Below are positions 46,990 through 58,039 of a stretch of DNA of 64,000 bases, piece by piece (position 1 is the stretch's first letter; every line of letters starts with the position of its first letter). The notes beneath the pieces are model-generated. The model was given only the letters and a program-made list of their open reading frames with translations. It was not told the origin of the DNA and searched no databases. A program made the position numbers and the translations under genes. The DNA lies in contig CP136061.1 of the NCBI GenBank assembly GCA_032622095.1, positions 64,609,127 through 64,673,126 of the forward strand, given 5' to 3'. This DNA is from Siphonodentalium dalli. Lineage: Eukaryota > Mollusca > Scaphopoda > Gadilida > Siphonodentaliidae.

Positions 46990-47773
46990 AACCAGAGGTT
47001 TAGAGGGTTCTGACCGGTTCAAATTACTACGATTTGGATGACCCGTAAAGGGCTTACCAAATCTTTGACCAGATGAAGACTTTGAGTTTTTGAAACGGTA
47101 CCAGAATCATGCCCCGATTGATTGCTCGAGCAAATTATTTTCTGTAGATTTGTGTTTCAAACCCAATTCATTCAAGTGCAACTGCTGACTGTTTCAAGAA
47201 TCATATGTGATGTTACACCAGCCATCGAATGAAAGACCGACATGAGAGCTTGCAATGCATCAGTACAGTCCTCAGGCTGCTCATCTGCATTCATGATACT
47301 GTCCAGGTAAGATGTGATAATTGAACCATATGACACTTCCCTCAGAAGCAATCGCGCTTCCTGGTCTAACTTGCGAAAAGTTTTATTTTCTAGAGCTAGC
47401 TGTTTAATCGAGAAAGTTTTGGCCATTCTGCCACGAGATTTCAAGCTTTCCTCTACTTTCTCGCAACGAGGGGACACCCCATACTTGGCAAATTGATCAT
47501 CAGGTATGCGAAAACGAGCATCATCTTCAGCCCTATAGAACTGACTCGACCTTTCTTGGGCATATCAAGATCCAAATTATGTAAAATCTGAAGAATGAAG
47601 CCCTCTAAAGGCAACGTGACCTACCCAGACCGAACTTTCTGCCCTGAAGAAAGTAAACAATCTTGGACAAAGGATTGAAATACCTTTTGGTCATCATTAT
47701 TAGACACAGGAATATTCAACTCACGAGCGACCTTGCCCACAAAGTCTTGCCACCGAACCTCCATAGGTTCCAT
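46990..47773 (-). pseudogene. DIRS gag-like ORF1, broken
   Basis: Starts MEPMEVRWQDF at 47773 and is interrupted by a stop after about 50 codons. A further open stretch (47477-47172) contains 'SPRCEKVEESLKSRGRMAKT' and 'RKLDQEARLLLREVSYG'. It precedes RT in the position of ORF1. No zinc knuckle was seen. Function as a nucleic-acid-binding coat protein is inferred only from position. Confidence 0.55.
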
Positions 47774-47855
47774 CCTATGCTGACTAGGTATAAAACTCGA
47801 ACAAGCACTGGAATGGAGCAGGTAAGTATAGATATTGCTATAAACAGTAGTGTAT

Positions 47856-50136
47856 GCGTAGCTATAGTGTTATAGCCTGTATGGTTAATTTAATGGGTGG
47901 TTTATGTGGCTTATCGGTGTTATTAACCAGTAGAGTTTAACCGGGCTCCGCATAGTTGGGCTGCCCAGTGGTCTCTTCTGCCTGCACCCACATCGCGCTC
48001 ATTTGGCCTCTCCCTGTTGGGCATGTGTGGTACGTGTGTGCTTAGTGTCGCCTCTCAGCACCTCTTAGGCGCTTTGCTCCGAACCATGTCTCGTCGGGTC
48101 GCTCTCCTAATGCCCTGTGCTGTACAGCAAACTTCTGCAGCGCTTCTCTGCCCCAGTTTCTCATCAGAGCTGAGGCACTGTTATAGATTGGTTTAGTTGT
48201 GTCCGCGCTATCTGCAGGACAAACTTGTAATCATTCGACATGCCTTAAAGCAGAGATCATACCCCACCCATGTGTTTGTGTCGCTTAATATCCAATGCCG
48301 ACAGAGTGCTCTCGATCTGTAGTGCATAGACATTAGATGCATTGGGAGGGCTGTCACTGGTGGTGGGGGTGGGGTGTAGGTGTCTTCACATAAATCATGA
48401 AATAAAAATAAATAATATTCAAGTTATCATCAGGACAACAAAATAATCAGCAAATTCTAAGTCAAAACGAGGCATATTAACTCCATCAGAATAATTAGAA
48501 AGAACCCAAATTCAGACTTATGTGTATTTTCATGTGATTAATCCACATACTAAATTTGAAAGCTATCGGATAACTATAACTTTATTTATCATCCAGTTAA
48601 TAAGTTAATCAGCGAATTTGAAAAGGAGGAAAACGTACTGCATCAGAAGTGGTCGGACGAGACCAACACATTACCAGGACTTTCTCATATGATGGCCACA
48701 TACCAAGTTCATAAATTCTGTCATATATTATTCCAATTATCATCTTGACAACACACATCTAGAATTGATGGAAAAACACGGCAGATTTCAAGTCTCCTGA
48801 AGAACAAAAAATAGGTCCAAAACAGTGGCAGTATTGCAAATGTAGTTAACCCAGTAATTTTCTGTGCAGATCGATGGTGATGAATGTACACACTCTCAAC
48901 TTAATGGACTACCAATATTCTGATAGTAATAAACAAGAAGTCAATAACTGTTGAGTCGATCACCTGACTGTAAAGACTGAGACTTGTCAAAATCACTTAA
49001 AAATAAGTAGTTCTAAACTTGACATGCCCCCCTTTTTTTATGGGCGATTTAAACATATCTGTATCCCAACTGTCCAAGGGCCCTATACACACCAAACGCC
49101 ATTTCTTGACTGATCAAACCCATTTTAACAAATCTGTATCCCAGTCACTCAAGGACCCTCCATACTATATATAAGCTAAATAGACCTGATGGCTATTGAG
49201 GTGAAGACATTTTAAGAATTACTATTGAGGAAAAGAGTTATGTCACTGCCCAAGAGAAAATGAATGTGAAATTTTTGTGAAATTTTAGTGATGTTATTTG
49301 ACGATTTCAGTGAAATCTTGTAAAATTTCATTGATTTCAGTGAAATTTCACTAAAAGTAAACTTCATTGGAATTTTCACTAAAAATATTTCATCAGTCAG
49401 ACTGAAAACTGCAGAAATTCAACTAAATTTGACCCAAATATTTTTAATTTTTAATTTTTTATGAATAGTTTTGAATGTCATAATTATGTTGACTAATAGA
49501 AGCGAAAATAAGCACATATATTTATAATTGAGGAAAAGATTGTGCTCTAATTAAAATAGAGCAGCATCGACCTATATTGTACATATGCATGTAGGCCAAT
49601 GACTGCAGATCTGCTAATAAACTTTCAGTAAAATTTCACGAGAAATTAAATTTCTAAATTTCACTGAAAATTGGAAATTCTAAGATGGGTATACATCCCC
49701 CAATCAATAGAGACCCCTCTATAGTCATGTCCGTTAGAAGACAATCAACTAGCTTAATACAGCTGGTGTTAATTAGAGCAAAAATAAAACTGTATGGTCG
49801 GAAATGTAGGTCTAAGTTTAATCTACTGCGTAGTAAGGTCGGCAACAACTCAATTTATCAAGCTTATTGCAAACCTGTAGACTTATTGCATAACTTTTGA
49901 CATAGAATTATGTCTTTTAAATAAGTATGCATGTGAAGAAATAAGTATGCATGTGAAGTACCAGGACAATATCTGTTTCAACAAAGAACTGCTTCAATGT
50001 GCATTCAAAGATATTTTAATAGCATGAATTGAAATGCACATGTTAATGTTTACATAAAATATCTGCAATTCTGTATCATAAAAAGTTGGAATCGTGGACG
50101 GAGCCAGGGTGTATACAAAAAATTACGTTTGCAAAA
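47856..50136. other. no gene; GC-richer flank then worn repeats
   Basis: 47900-48360 is relatively GC-rich with no coding frame recognised. It might be the outer 5' part of the DIRS element. 48410-48680 is an old copy of the 'cataactcc' repeat. 48931-49022 pairs with 14067-14190. 49262-49680 is AT-rich with 'tttcagtgaaatttca' and inverses repeated several times and roughly inverse ends, possibly a degraded MITE. Confidence 0.5.
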
Positions 50137-50352
50137 TCAATGGATGTTTGTAATTGTTGAGTTCAAATGTATGTGTATAGCCAAAAACAATGATGCCTGC
50201 TTCATCCACATTCTTGCTGTGACAATGCATATCACTATTTGCGATGGCAAAATTGCCCGATGATTGCAGATGAAACTTAAATCATTAGTATATCTGTATC
50301 TGTACGTCCCAGTGACCAGTTTGACTTTTATGGGACGGTGTAGAGAGCGCAT

Positions 50353-53300
50353 TTATTTTTCTCTCCTAGTGAGTGCCGCTTTGAATGTTTCGATATCTGC
50401 AGCGTTGACTGTGTCATCATCAAGTTTATTCCAGTCCAGGATGGTGCGCGGGAATAAGGAATACTTGAACTGGTCTGAGTTAGAGCTGAAACGGTTGACC
50501 CATTCTTCTAACCGGTTAACCATTAAAACGAGTAACAATAGTATGGGCATTGGTAAAACGAGTAACAAAACTATATATTAAAGATCTATAATACATCATT
50601 ATCATCATTGGTATATCCTCCAATGAATTATAAATAAAGACTAGAAAGTCCTATTCAGTATTCGAACTATTCATCGGTATCATGATCGTGACCATTAACT
50701 TTGAACTTCTCGCCCTTTCGCAGAAACTCGCGTATAAAGATTATACAACAGTGTCGCGGTCTAAACTCGCCCGTTTAATGGCATTTATCATTAATTCTCG
50801 CAGAGTCGATCGATAGTGTGTTGACTTTTCAAATTTCAACACGAAATAATAGAGTCTGAGGGGTGTCAATTAGATGACAGATTCACTGATTCAGTGACGT
50901 CATTGCTTTGAACTATCCCGCCTGGATACACAGTGACTGCCCACGTGCTCTCGTCGGAAGATCAGAGAAAACTTCAAAGGCCAGAATTGATTGAAGGTCG
51001 CCGACACTTCCGGACAGTTCAAGAATTGCTACTCAGTATCTGAAACTTCTGCGTGCACCAATTAATGCTTGCATTGCACTCTACTATAGGTGGCACAGGG
51101 TTTAGTATTACTTTTGCATCATTTATCTTCATATTTTGAGGGTACCAGCTAGGGCATTATTCACATTCACATTCAACTGACAGAGCGGGATGCGGTTTCG
51201 TGCGGTTCATTTTTTTCTAACCGGTTACGTCGTTATCCGGATGCTAACCGGTTATCCGGCTGTCCGTTTCAGCTCTAGTCTGAGTTTGTCTGTATTGGTT
51301 GAAATGATTTTGTGTTGTTGGTCTCAGACTGTTCCACGATGTTGGTATATATAAACACAGTCTTCGTATTTCTTTGCCTTGATCTTCCTTTTCGATGGGT
51401 TTGTTTTTTTTTCAGGTAGTTATCAGGTGATATTGTGGGGGCCCACCCATGAACCACTTTGTATAATAGGGCCAGGCGTTTGTTCCTGCAACACTTCTAG
51501 AGGTGGAAGTTCTAGTTTTTTTAGCATTCTGGTGACGCAGCCCTTATCTCGTCAGAAGTAGTCTCTAGATCTAGCTGGTGATGAACCGTCCTGATTTTCT
51601 TTGCACCTTTTCCAGTATTGATGAATATTTAGCCATGTACGGGTACCAGATTGTGGCGGAGTACTCCGTAACTGGTTTCAACAGAGGAATATATGCTGTT
51701 TTCCTGCATATTTCTGGGCAGTGTTGGAGGTTCCTCTTCAAGAAGCCAAGGGTGGAGTTTGCCTTCTTGGTGATGTTGGTTATGCGTACGTCCCATTTGA
51801 GGTCGTTTGACAGTTGGATGCCGAGATAAGGATTGTTGGTACTTCCGCGAGGATTTGGCCGCTCATTGTGTAGAATTTCTGGGTTTTCTGTTGGATGCTC
51901 ATTATGTAACATTTGCTGGTGTTGAACCACATCCCCCACTTCTTTGCCCATTCTTCCAGGTTATTCAGATCGTTCTGTAGTTTGTTGGGGTCTTCGTATT
52001 TGTCGATAGGCCGATAGAGTAGGCAATCATCAGCGAAGAGTCAGACTTGCGATTTAATTGTGCTCGGAAGGTCGTTTATGTGGCACAGAAAAAGCAGAGG
52101 TCCTAATACTGCACATCAACTTCTCTCGAGAACTCCCCTTCTAGCATGACTCTCATGGATCGTCTGGTTAAGAATGATGTTAGCCATTTGTGTATTTGAC
52201 AGTCGATGCCGTATGTTGTCAGTTTATGGAGGAGCTTGTTGTGGGGCACCGTATCGAACGCCTTTGAAAAGTCGAGTATGGCTACGTCGACCTGCTTACC
52301 GTTGTCATATTTTTTAAGTAGGTTGTGGAGTGTGACTGCCAGTTGTGTCTCGCGTATCCTGTTCTGAAGCCATGGTTTAGTGATGTTAGGATGTTATTCT
52401 CCTCAAGGTGTTTCATAATGTGGCGTCAGATTATATGTTCCAGAATTTTACAAGAAACTGATGTTAGGGATACTGGTCTGTAGTTTTCTGCCTGTCTCCT
52501 TTTTTGTAGATGCTTGACACGCTTGCCTTCAGCCAATCTTGGGGGAGTTTGCCGGTGTCTAGGGAGAGCTTGAAGATAAGTTTGAACGCTGGTGCTAGTT
52601 CCTTTGCGCATGATTTGAGTACCCGGTTATGCCGTCGGGTCCTGAGGCTTTGTTGGTATTGAGTCTGTGTAGGAGAGCTTCTATGCCTTTTATCTCCATC
52701 TCGATGTTGCTGATGCTGTCATACTTCTTTTCCGGTGGTGTTATATCCGTCTGTTTCAGTGGTTCTTCCTTGGTGAATATGGATTGGAATTGTCGGATGA
52801 GTACTTCGGCTTTGCCTTTGGCGTCGTCTATTAGGGTTCCTCCATCTTTCAGAGGTGACACTCCGATGTTATCGTGTCGTCGGGCCTTTATGTATTGCCA
52901 AAATGGTCTGGTGGTGTTGTTCTACAGCCCCTCAGTGATTTTGGTGTTGACAAATTCTCTTTCGGCTTTCCTTAGTTCCCGTTTACACTCTCGCTGTATC
53001 TGCCTGTAGTTTTCCCCATTTCCCTGATCTTTTCGCTGTTGTATATCCTTCTCTTTTTTCTCAGTAGACGCTTTGTGTTTGTTAACCCAGGGAGTATTGT
53101 GTTTAGGTTTGATCATCTTTGATGGTATGTGTTTGTCCATGATCTCCTGGATTCCGCCTTTCAGTGTGTCCCACATGGTGTTGACATCAGGATTCGTCAG
53201 TAGCCGAAGGCTTTCCCCTAGGATTGCCACTTCACCCGTTATGGCACCCCAATCCGCTTTCCCGTACATGTATATTTTGCGGGGAGGTGTGCTTTCATGT

Positions 53301-54180
53301 CGAAGTCTGTCAGTACCATGTCATGGTCTGATAAGCCTGGTATGTTGTTTGATGTCTTCGCCAGTGATGGATTTGATGTGTAGACTAGGTCGAGGAGGTG
53401 CTTTTCTCTTGTCGGTTTGTCGTGGATCTGTGTTAGACCAGCTTTTGATGTAATATGGAGCAGGTCTTCTTGCACTTCCATCTCTGGTGCTGGTTTTGTT
53501 ACCATCAGCCGTTTCCAATCCACGTTAGGGCAGTTGAAGTCGCCGCATAGGATGGTCTGTTTGTTGTCTCCAGCTGCCAGTTTGATCGACTTCTGTAGTT
53601 CGTTTATGCGTTTGTCCTCGCGATGGGGCATGTAGAAGGATCCGATCAGGATGTCTTTATTTGATAGTGCCTTTATCTTTACCCACATTATTTCACACTT
53701 GGAGAGGAGTTGTCGCTGCTTCGTTGATATGAGGCTTTTGTGTGCCAAGACGAAGACTCCTCCCCTACAGTTTCTCTGTCGTTCCGATATACGTTGTAGT
53801 TTTCGGGAAAGATTTCACTTGATCTGCATGATGTGCCCGTCTGTTGGTTTTTTGCTTGGTTTCACTCCGTTCAGCCAAGATTCTGAACCGCAGATGATGT
53901 CCGGTTTTACATATTCTATGTTTGCTGCATGTTCAGCCCTTTTATACCTGATGCTCCGACAGTTGACAGTGAGGATTCTCAGGTTCCGTTTCGGTGGTAA
54001 ATCGAAGGTGCTCGTATGATTTTTGCCTTGGTTCGCCTGTGGTGTTTGCTTTTGATGTGTCGTTTCTGGGTGTTGGTGTGCTCGCCTTCACTGGGCTAAA
54101 GATCGATGGTGACTCAACAGACTCGATGGTGGAGTTTAGCTGCTCGTAGATGTTTGACGAGAGTTCGTAGCCATGGAAGG
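50353..54180 (-). pseudogene. CR1/jockey-like LINE ORF2 (endonuclease + reverse transcriptase), decayed
   Basis: In order from 54180: a lead segment; an AP-type endonuclease ('LRILTVNCRSIRYK', 'PDIICGSESWL', 'ILIGSFYMPH', 'CGDFNCPNVDW', 'PGLSDHDMV', about 54000-53300); a linker; RT motifs ('LNTNKASGPDGITG', 'DFSKAFDTVPHNKLL', 'LFADDCLLYRP'); the thumb region ('KKANSTLGFLKRNLQHCPE'); and the tail 'SLFPRTILDWNKLDDD' ending at 50353. Frames switch several times and stops occur, so it is dead. A hAT-type element splits the tail. It would have copied itself by target-primed reverse transcription. No other structured 3' end or long A tail was confirmed. Confidence 0.88.
50481..51277. mobile_element. 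hAT-type non-autonomous element, 797 bp, inserted in the LINE
   Basis: TIR TAGAGCTGAAACGG and its inverse, 14 bp perfect. The exact 8-bp target duplication GTCTGAGT is at 50473-50480 and 51278-51285. 'aaccggtta' occurs near both ends. Removing it rejoins 'FQPIQTNSD' to 'QFKYSLFPRT' of the LINE. No transposase frame. Confidence 0.92.
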
Positions 54181-54425
54181 TGAAAGGTTATCATCCGGAA
54201 ACCACAAATCAGGTAAAATCTAAGTCAAAAAAGGGGCATAACTCAGTCAAAATAATGCGGACGAAACCCATATTCGAACTTGATCTGTAACATACAAAAT
54301 TTGGTTCAGTTCACTCGATTCAATCTAAAGTTATCACCCGGACACCAAAAGCAGACAGACGACAGACGGACGACGGATGACGGGTGGACAACCCATTTAC
54401 ATAATACAACCGTTTTTTCAAACCA
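54181..54425. repeat. dispersed 'ggggcataactc' repeat copy
   Basis: Contains 'ttatcatccgga', 'aaaaaggggcataactc', 'cccatattcgaacttgatct' and a 'cagacggacgacgg' tail. It abuts the 5' end of the LINE fragment. It also forms the immediate 3' flank of the EGF exon at 54509. Confidence 0.8.
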
Positions 54426-54508
54426 ATGATGAGCGTTTATATTGACTGAGACTTGTTGAACCAAAAATTCACAGATAACCAACTGATCAGTTATATCAAT
54501 TGTGATAC

Positions 54509-54656
54509 TTAGTTGACTGACAACTGGCTGCATGATTGTAGTGAGATGGATTGCATGTGCAGTAGCTTACGCCGCCATTCCGTTGACAAATGGCATTGGT
54601 ATCAGCACACTGAGTAGACGGTTCAACAGATGAACAAACTGATCCTACAGCCACCT
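54509..54656 (-). CDS. receptor exon: EGF-like domain
   Basis: The acceptor is 'tcatttcag' and the phase 1 entry matches the exon at 55607-55753. The peptide is 'VAVGSVCSSVEPSTQCADTN' then 'AICQRNGGVSYCTCNPSHYN', with a sixth Cys in 'AASCQS'. Six cysteines in EGF order (C..C..C..C.C..C). The donor is uncertain: GTATCA after 'CAACTAA' gives phase 2, unlike its neighbours. The last residues and the link to the next exon are open. Confidence 0.7.
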
Positions 54657-55606
54657 CTGAAATGAACATATTATACTTGAATATCCTTGTAAACATGCAT
54701 AATGAAGTGGAGCCTCATACATCCAGATATTTAATGAGAAATGAATGAGTTTCAACGTGGTCATGGGATATTAGGTGTATGTAAATATAGAGAAATGAAT
54801 GAGTTTCAACAATATTAACTGCAAGAAAAACTCAGCATACTTCATGGACAGCTGTATTTTTATTGTGGTCAAAATGAGAAAATTGTTTTCCCAATTTATA
54901 GTTTTATAAGTACGGTAAATGTAAAGTGTTCACTATTCAAGGAATCCATTCCCTCAGGATCAAAACTCATTCAATTCACCTATTGCAACAAAGAGATGGT
55001 CTTTAAAAAACTTTCCAAGTCAGCACATGCTCAACGGGATATACCACCCTGTGTTCATTCTCCTATCTGGCGATTGAATATGCCAAATCCCAAAACATTC
55101 AACTCTCGGTTCCCAAAGGGGAGGAGGGTCTGGGACTGTAATATAGAATACTTTACATTTACTTATAAAACTATGAATTGAGAAAACAATTTTCTCATTA
55201 TTATAGCATAAATGATCGTATTCAATATTATGACAGGAATATTACCTGCATGATTACACAGTATGCCAATGGCGGTGGGATGACCAGAGAGTAAAGTAGA
55301 TTATTTTCATTGGCACACTTTAAAATTACAATCGGCAATTAGCCAATGGTGGTTTTCAGATATGGTTCATTGCTAGTTATTACATATAATCTTTGTTTGT
55401 AATGTGTAGTTCATTGTACCGTACATTGATGAAAACCTCAATGATGGAAAGCATCAGGAAAGATGGACTTCATGTACATGCTAAAAGACCTAAATGTAAC
55501 TGATATCCCTAATGATTATAAAGTCTTGAGATGAAAGGATATTTTATAGTGAGTTTCTGAGAATAGATGGAATGATACAGGATAATCATGCTGAACATAA
55601 ACTTAC

Positions 55607-55753
55607 GTTTACGGCACACATTACTCTTGTTCTCGTAGTATGTAGCAGTGCAACTACAGTGATAGGAGTTTGGACCAGCAATACAAACTGCATTTCCATC
55701 TATGCACTGGTGTTCAGTTTCCCCATAGGAGCATTTTCCATTGATGACCACTT
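55607..55753 (-). CDS. receptor exon: EGF-like domain
   Basis: The acceptor is 'aaattgcag' and the donor GTAAGT, phase 1 in and out, 147 bp. The peptide includes 'GKCSYGETEHQCIDGNAVC' and 'YHCSCTATYYENKSNVCRK'. Cysteine spacing is C-x8-C-x6-C-x8-C-x-C-x11-C, a compact EGF fold. It should form an extracellular three-disulfide module. A TTAA MITE lies just upstream in the intron. Confidence 0.82.
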
Positions 55754-55779
55754 CTGCAATTTAAATAATAGAGCCTTAA

Positions 55780-56043
55780 CCCTTTCATGATGGGAGCTGT
55801 GCTGGTGCAGCATTAAAGATCCTGTGTTAGTGCATTCTCTTATATATGCGAGTCTCCCATAGGGAGCTATGGGAGCCTCGCATATATAAGAGAATGCCAA
55901 GGCTTGCATGGTCAAGGTAAATATTGTTAGGCCGATGTATTCTCTTATATATGCGAAGCTCCCTATGGGAGACTCGTATATATAAGAGAATGCATTGGCT
56001 GGAGGTTTTCGTCAAATGTCAGGAATCTCCAGTCATGGAAGTG
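55780..56043. mobile_element. TTAA/hairpin MITE family, member 3 (264 bp, best preserved)
   Basis: TTAA flanks both ends (55776-55779 and 56044-56047). Left CCCTTTCATGATGGGAG and right CTCCAGTCATGGAAGTG are inverse with few mismatches. Inside are two tandem hairpins, each pairing 'attctcttatatatgcga' with its inverse around a 'tcccatagggag' core. The minus ORFs over it (55700-56015) are translated hairpins. Confidence 0.85.
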
Positions 56044-56278
56044 TTAATTGTAATCAGTTTTAGGCCAGAGAATATTCCAAATTTTACCAACGTTATCTGA
56101 TTTTATATGCTTAGTTTGTGTTATTAAGTGTATTTCACTCCCAAAAAAGAAATCTGATCAACCTTGAGTTGTTGCAGTTCCAGTGGTATCCGAGTGACTA
56201 CACAATCGCATACGGACATGAAATCAAGTGGCATTTTTGTCAGATTCAGTAGAGTTTATGCTATGACTGGTAACTCAC

Positions 56279-56398
56279 TTGGATTACATTTCTTCAGCTT
56301 TGTCTGATAGTGTGAGCTGTAACACTGGCATGCGGAGCTACACTGAGCACCATCTACACATCTGTCTTTACTGGTGCAATACTCTCCCACATTTTTAT
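56279..56398 (-). CDS. receptor exon: EGF-like domain
   Basis: The acceptor is 'aatttctacag' and the donor GTGAGT, phase 1 in and out, 120 bp. The peptide is 'KNVGEYCTSKDRCVDGAQCS' followed by 'SACQCYSSHYQTKLKKC'. Six cysteines are present, with short loops relative to the other EGF exons. It follows the same V-G-x-x-C opening as the 54509 exon, suggesting internal domain duplication. Confidence 0.8.
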
Positions 56399-56489
56399 CT
56401 GTAGAAATTGGGAAAAATTATAAGATTAACTAGTGGAGTAAATATACCCCCACCCCTAATATGTAAACCATTTACCATATTATTACCAT

Positions 56490-56705
56490 TTATTCATAAT
56501 TATCATCCAGACAACCCAAAAATTCACTATTTCCAAGTCAAAAAGGGACATAACTCCAGATGTGAACAATGTCATACATTATAGTCTATGGAGTGATAAA
56601 GAATGCAGAAAGTATAAATGTTTAAGTTATACAAGAGGTAGACCCGAAGAGACATACCAAGTTTGGGATCACTTGGATGATAAATGTTGGTTGTCGGGCA
56701 TGCCG
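56490..56705. repeat. dispersed 'gggacataactcc' repeat copy
   Basis: Contains 'attatcatccagacaac', 'caagtcaaaaagggacataa' and 'ataccaagtttgggatcac', members of the bivalve-like repeat family. The 82-codon plus ORF at 56562 starts in it and carries no motif. Bases 56706-57618 have no gene. A 'tccaagatggctgccggcag' repeat scrap lies near 57334. Confidence 0.65.
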
Positions 56706-57618
56706 TACTGTAAAATCCCTTTAATTCGTGGGGGTCAGTTATTCGTTTATTTCGTGGTTTTGCTCAACCACGAAATCAACAACCAACGAAATAATTTACT
56801 CTTGTGTTGAATGAGCAAAAAACCCATAAAATATAAGAGATGGAAATGAGATCGGGCATTACGTCTGTTTTATACATGTCGTAAAATGTATGCAGAAAAA
56901 CACAAAAGAAGTGATGAAACATAACTTTTTCAATACAACATTCACCGAATACAAAACTGATATACTGCATCATCTGATCTCGGCTATGATGGTTTGCATA
57001 ACAATGCTCAATGCACGGTTTCTTTAAAAGGATATTGGTTTACCAGTAACCACATGCAGACTACTTAATACAATAAATACCTACTTGGCCAAAGTATGAA
57101 ATGACGCTGGTAGCTATTATGGTAACGAATACCTTGGGGTCTAATTTCTCAATAGTACACAAATAATTTTATGTCATGCAGCTGCTATTGTAGGACCTGT
57201 TGATGTGCATAAAATGATATCTGATCCACGAATTCATGTACCAACGAAAAAGCCTTTTGATGACAGACCACGGAATTTGATGCCAACGAAATCAAAGCCA
57301 ATCACAGTATATAGTGATGCAAAGTGCAAATCCAAGATGGCTGCCGGCAGCCATATTTATGATCGAATGTCATTCAAGATAGCTCCCATCTAGAAGTGAT
57401 CTGGTACAATGTCCAGTAAAAAATTCACTTTCTCTGGTGTGGTCAATAAAACTCACTGAGTGGTTTGTTTCATGTGTGTTCCAGTCTGTGATTTACACTG
57501 TCACGATCTATTTTAAGCAATTGGGGATTTCCCAATTTGTAACTACTTTTTATTTCACTTTTTGAAAACTGATTATGTTACAAAACAATTAACTATGTTG
57601 AATATTTGATAAATAAAA

Positions 57619-57850
57619 ATGAGTCCACAAGGTAGGCCAAGAACAACAGGCACATCACATAATAAAGGTGTGACTAGCTACACATCAAAGCACAACAGAT
57701 GCGAAGATATCGCCCATGAATTGCCAGAACCTAATTAGCAGAAGAACAGGCCAAAATTTTGTCTATTTTTCGTACGAATGATATTTCTGTTGTTGTTGAG
57801 CCAAATAATAAAACTGGTCCCCCAGCAGCCAGTGGGTCGTGTGTTCTATA
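57619..57850 (+). other. two abutting plus-strand frames, identity unknown
   Basis: From ATG 57619 a 39-codon frame reads MSPQGRPRTTGTSHNKGV... to a TAG. A one-base shift then continues 'LAEEQAKILSIFRTNDISVV' and 'EPNNKTGPPAASGSCVL' to TAA. The two together have coding-like composition and may be a retrocopy fragment. They overlap the minus-strand transmembrane frame, and at most one of the two strands is likely to be real. Confidence 0.2.
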
Positions 57851-57951
57851 AACTCCCATAGCAATAACAAGAGCCAGAACCAAAATTAGACTTGCGGCAA
57901 CTTCAATACCGATGTCGTTTCTGGAGTTGGTCTTGACGAAAAACTGGTTTT
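57731..57951 (-). CDS. possible alternative 3' exon: transmembrane segment and short tail
   Basis: The acceptor is 'cattttcttag', phase 1, compatible with the EGF exon at 59590-59739 (split codon G|AA). The peptide begins ENQFFVKTNSRND, then a clear membrane span 'IGIEVAASLILVLALVIAMG' followed by VYR and a ~37-residue tail ending CSSAN and TAG at 57731. It could end a short membrane-anchored form carrying the 62.5/59.6-kb EGF modules, or mark a separate gene. A competing frame on the plus strand lowers confidence. Confidence 0.4.
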
Positions 57952-58039
57952 CTAAGAAAATGTATTTGCCTAAATAATAAGTTACGGGTATTGAGAACAA
58001 AATTGACAAATTGCAAAAGGAGTAAATCACTGCATCATA

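Larger units (their letters stand above)
41488..47855 (-). mobile_element. DIRS-type tyrosine-recombinase retroelement with two inserted TIR elements
   Basis: Order on the minus strand: a gag-like region (from an ATG at 47773), reverse transcriptase with YLDD, an RNase-H-like tail ('HIPGKRNVLADDLSRKDR'), then a tyrosine recombinase overlapping the RT 3' end. This is the DIRS layout, which has no LTRs and no DDE integrase. Ends are inverted: 'gagcaggtaagtatagatat' near 47816 faces its inverse near 41770-41800. The low-coordinate end also holds a second inverted pair (41490-41535 and 41719-41764). Boundaries are approximate. It lies between the EGF and FN3 exons in the same orientation. Confidence 0.85.

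Noticed and set aside
53073-54019. Plus-strand ORFs of 126 and 122 codons
   Set aside because: Antisense shadows of the LINE endonuclease; the minus strand carries the recognisable motifs.
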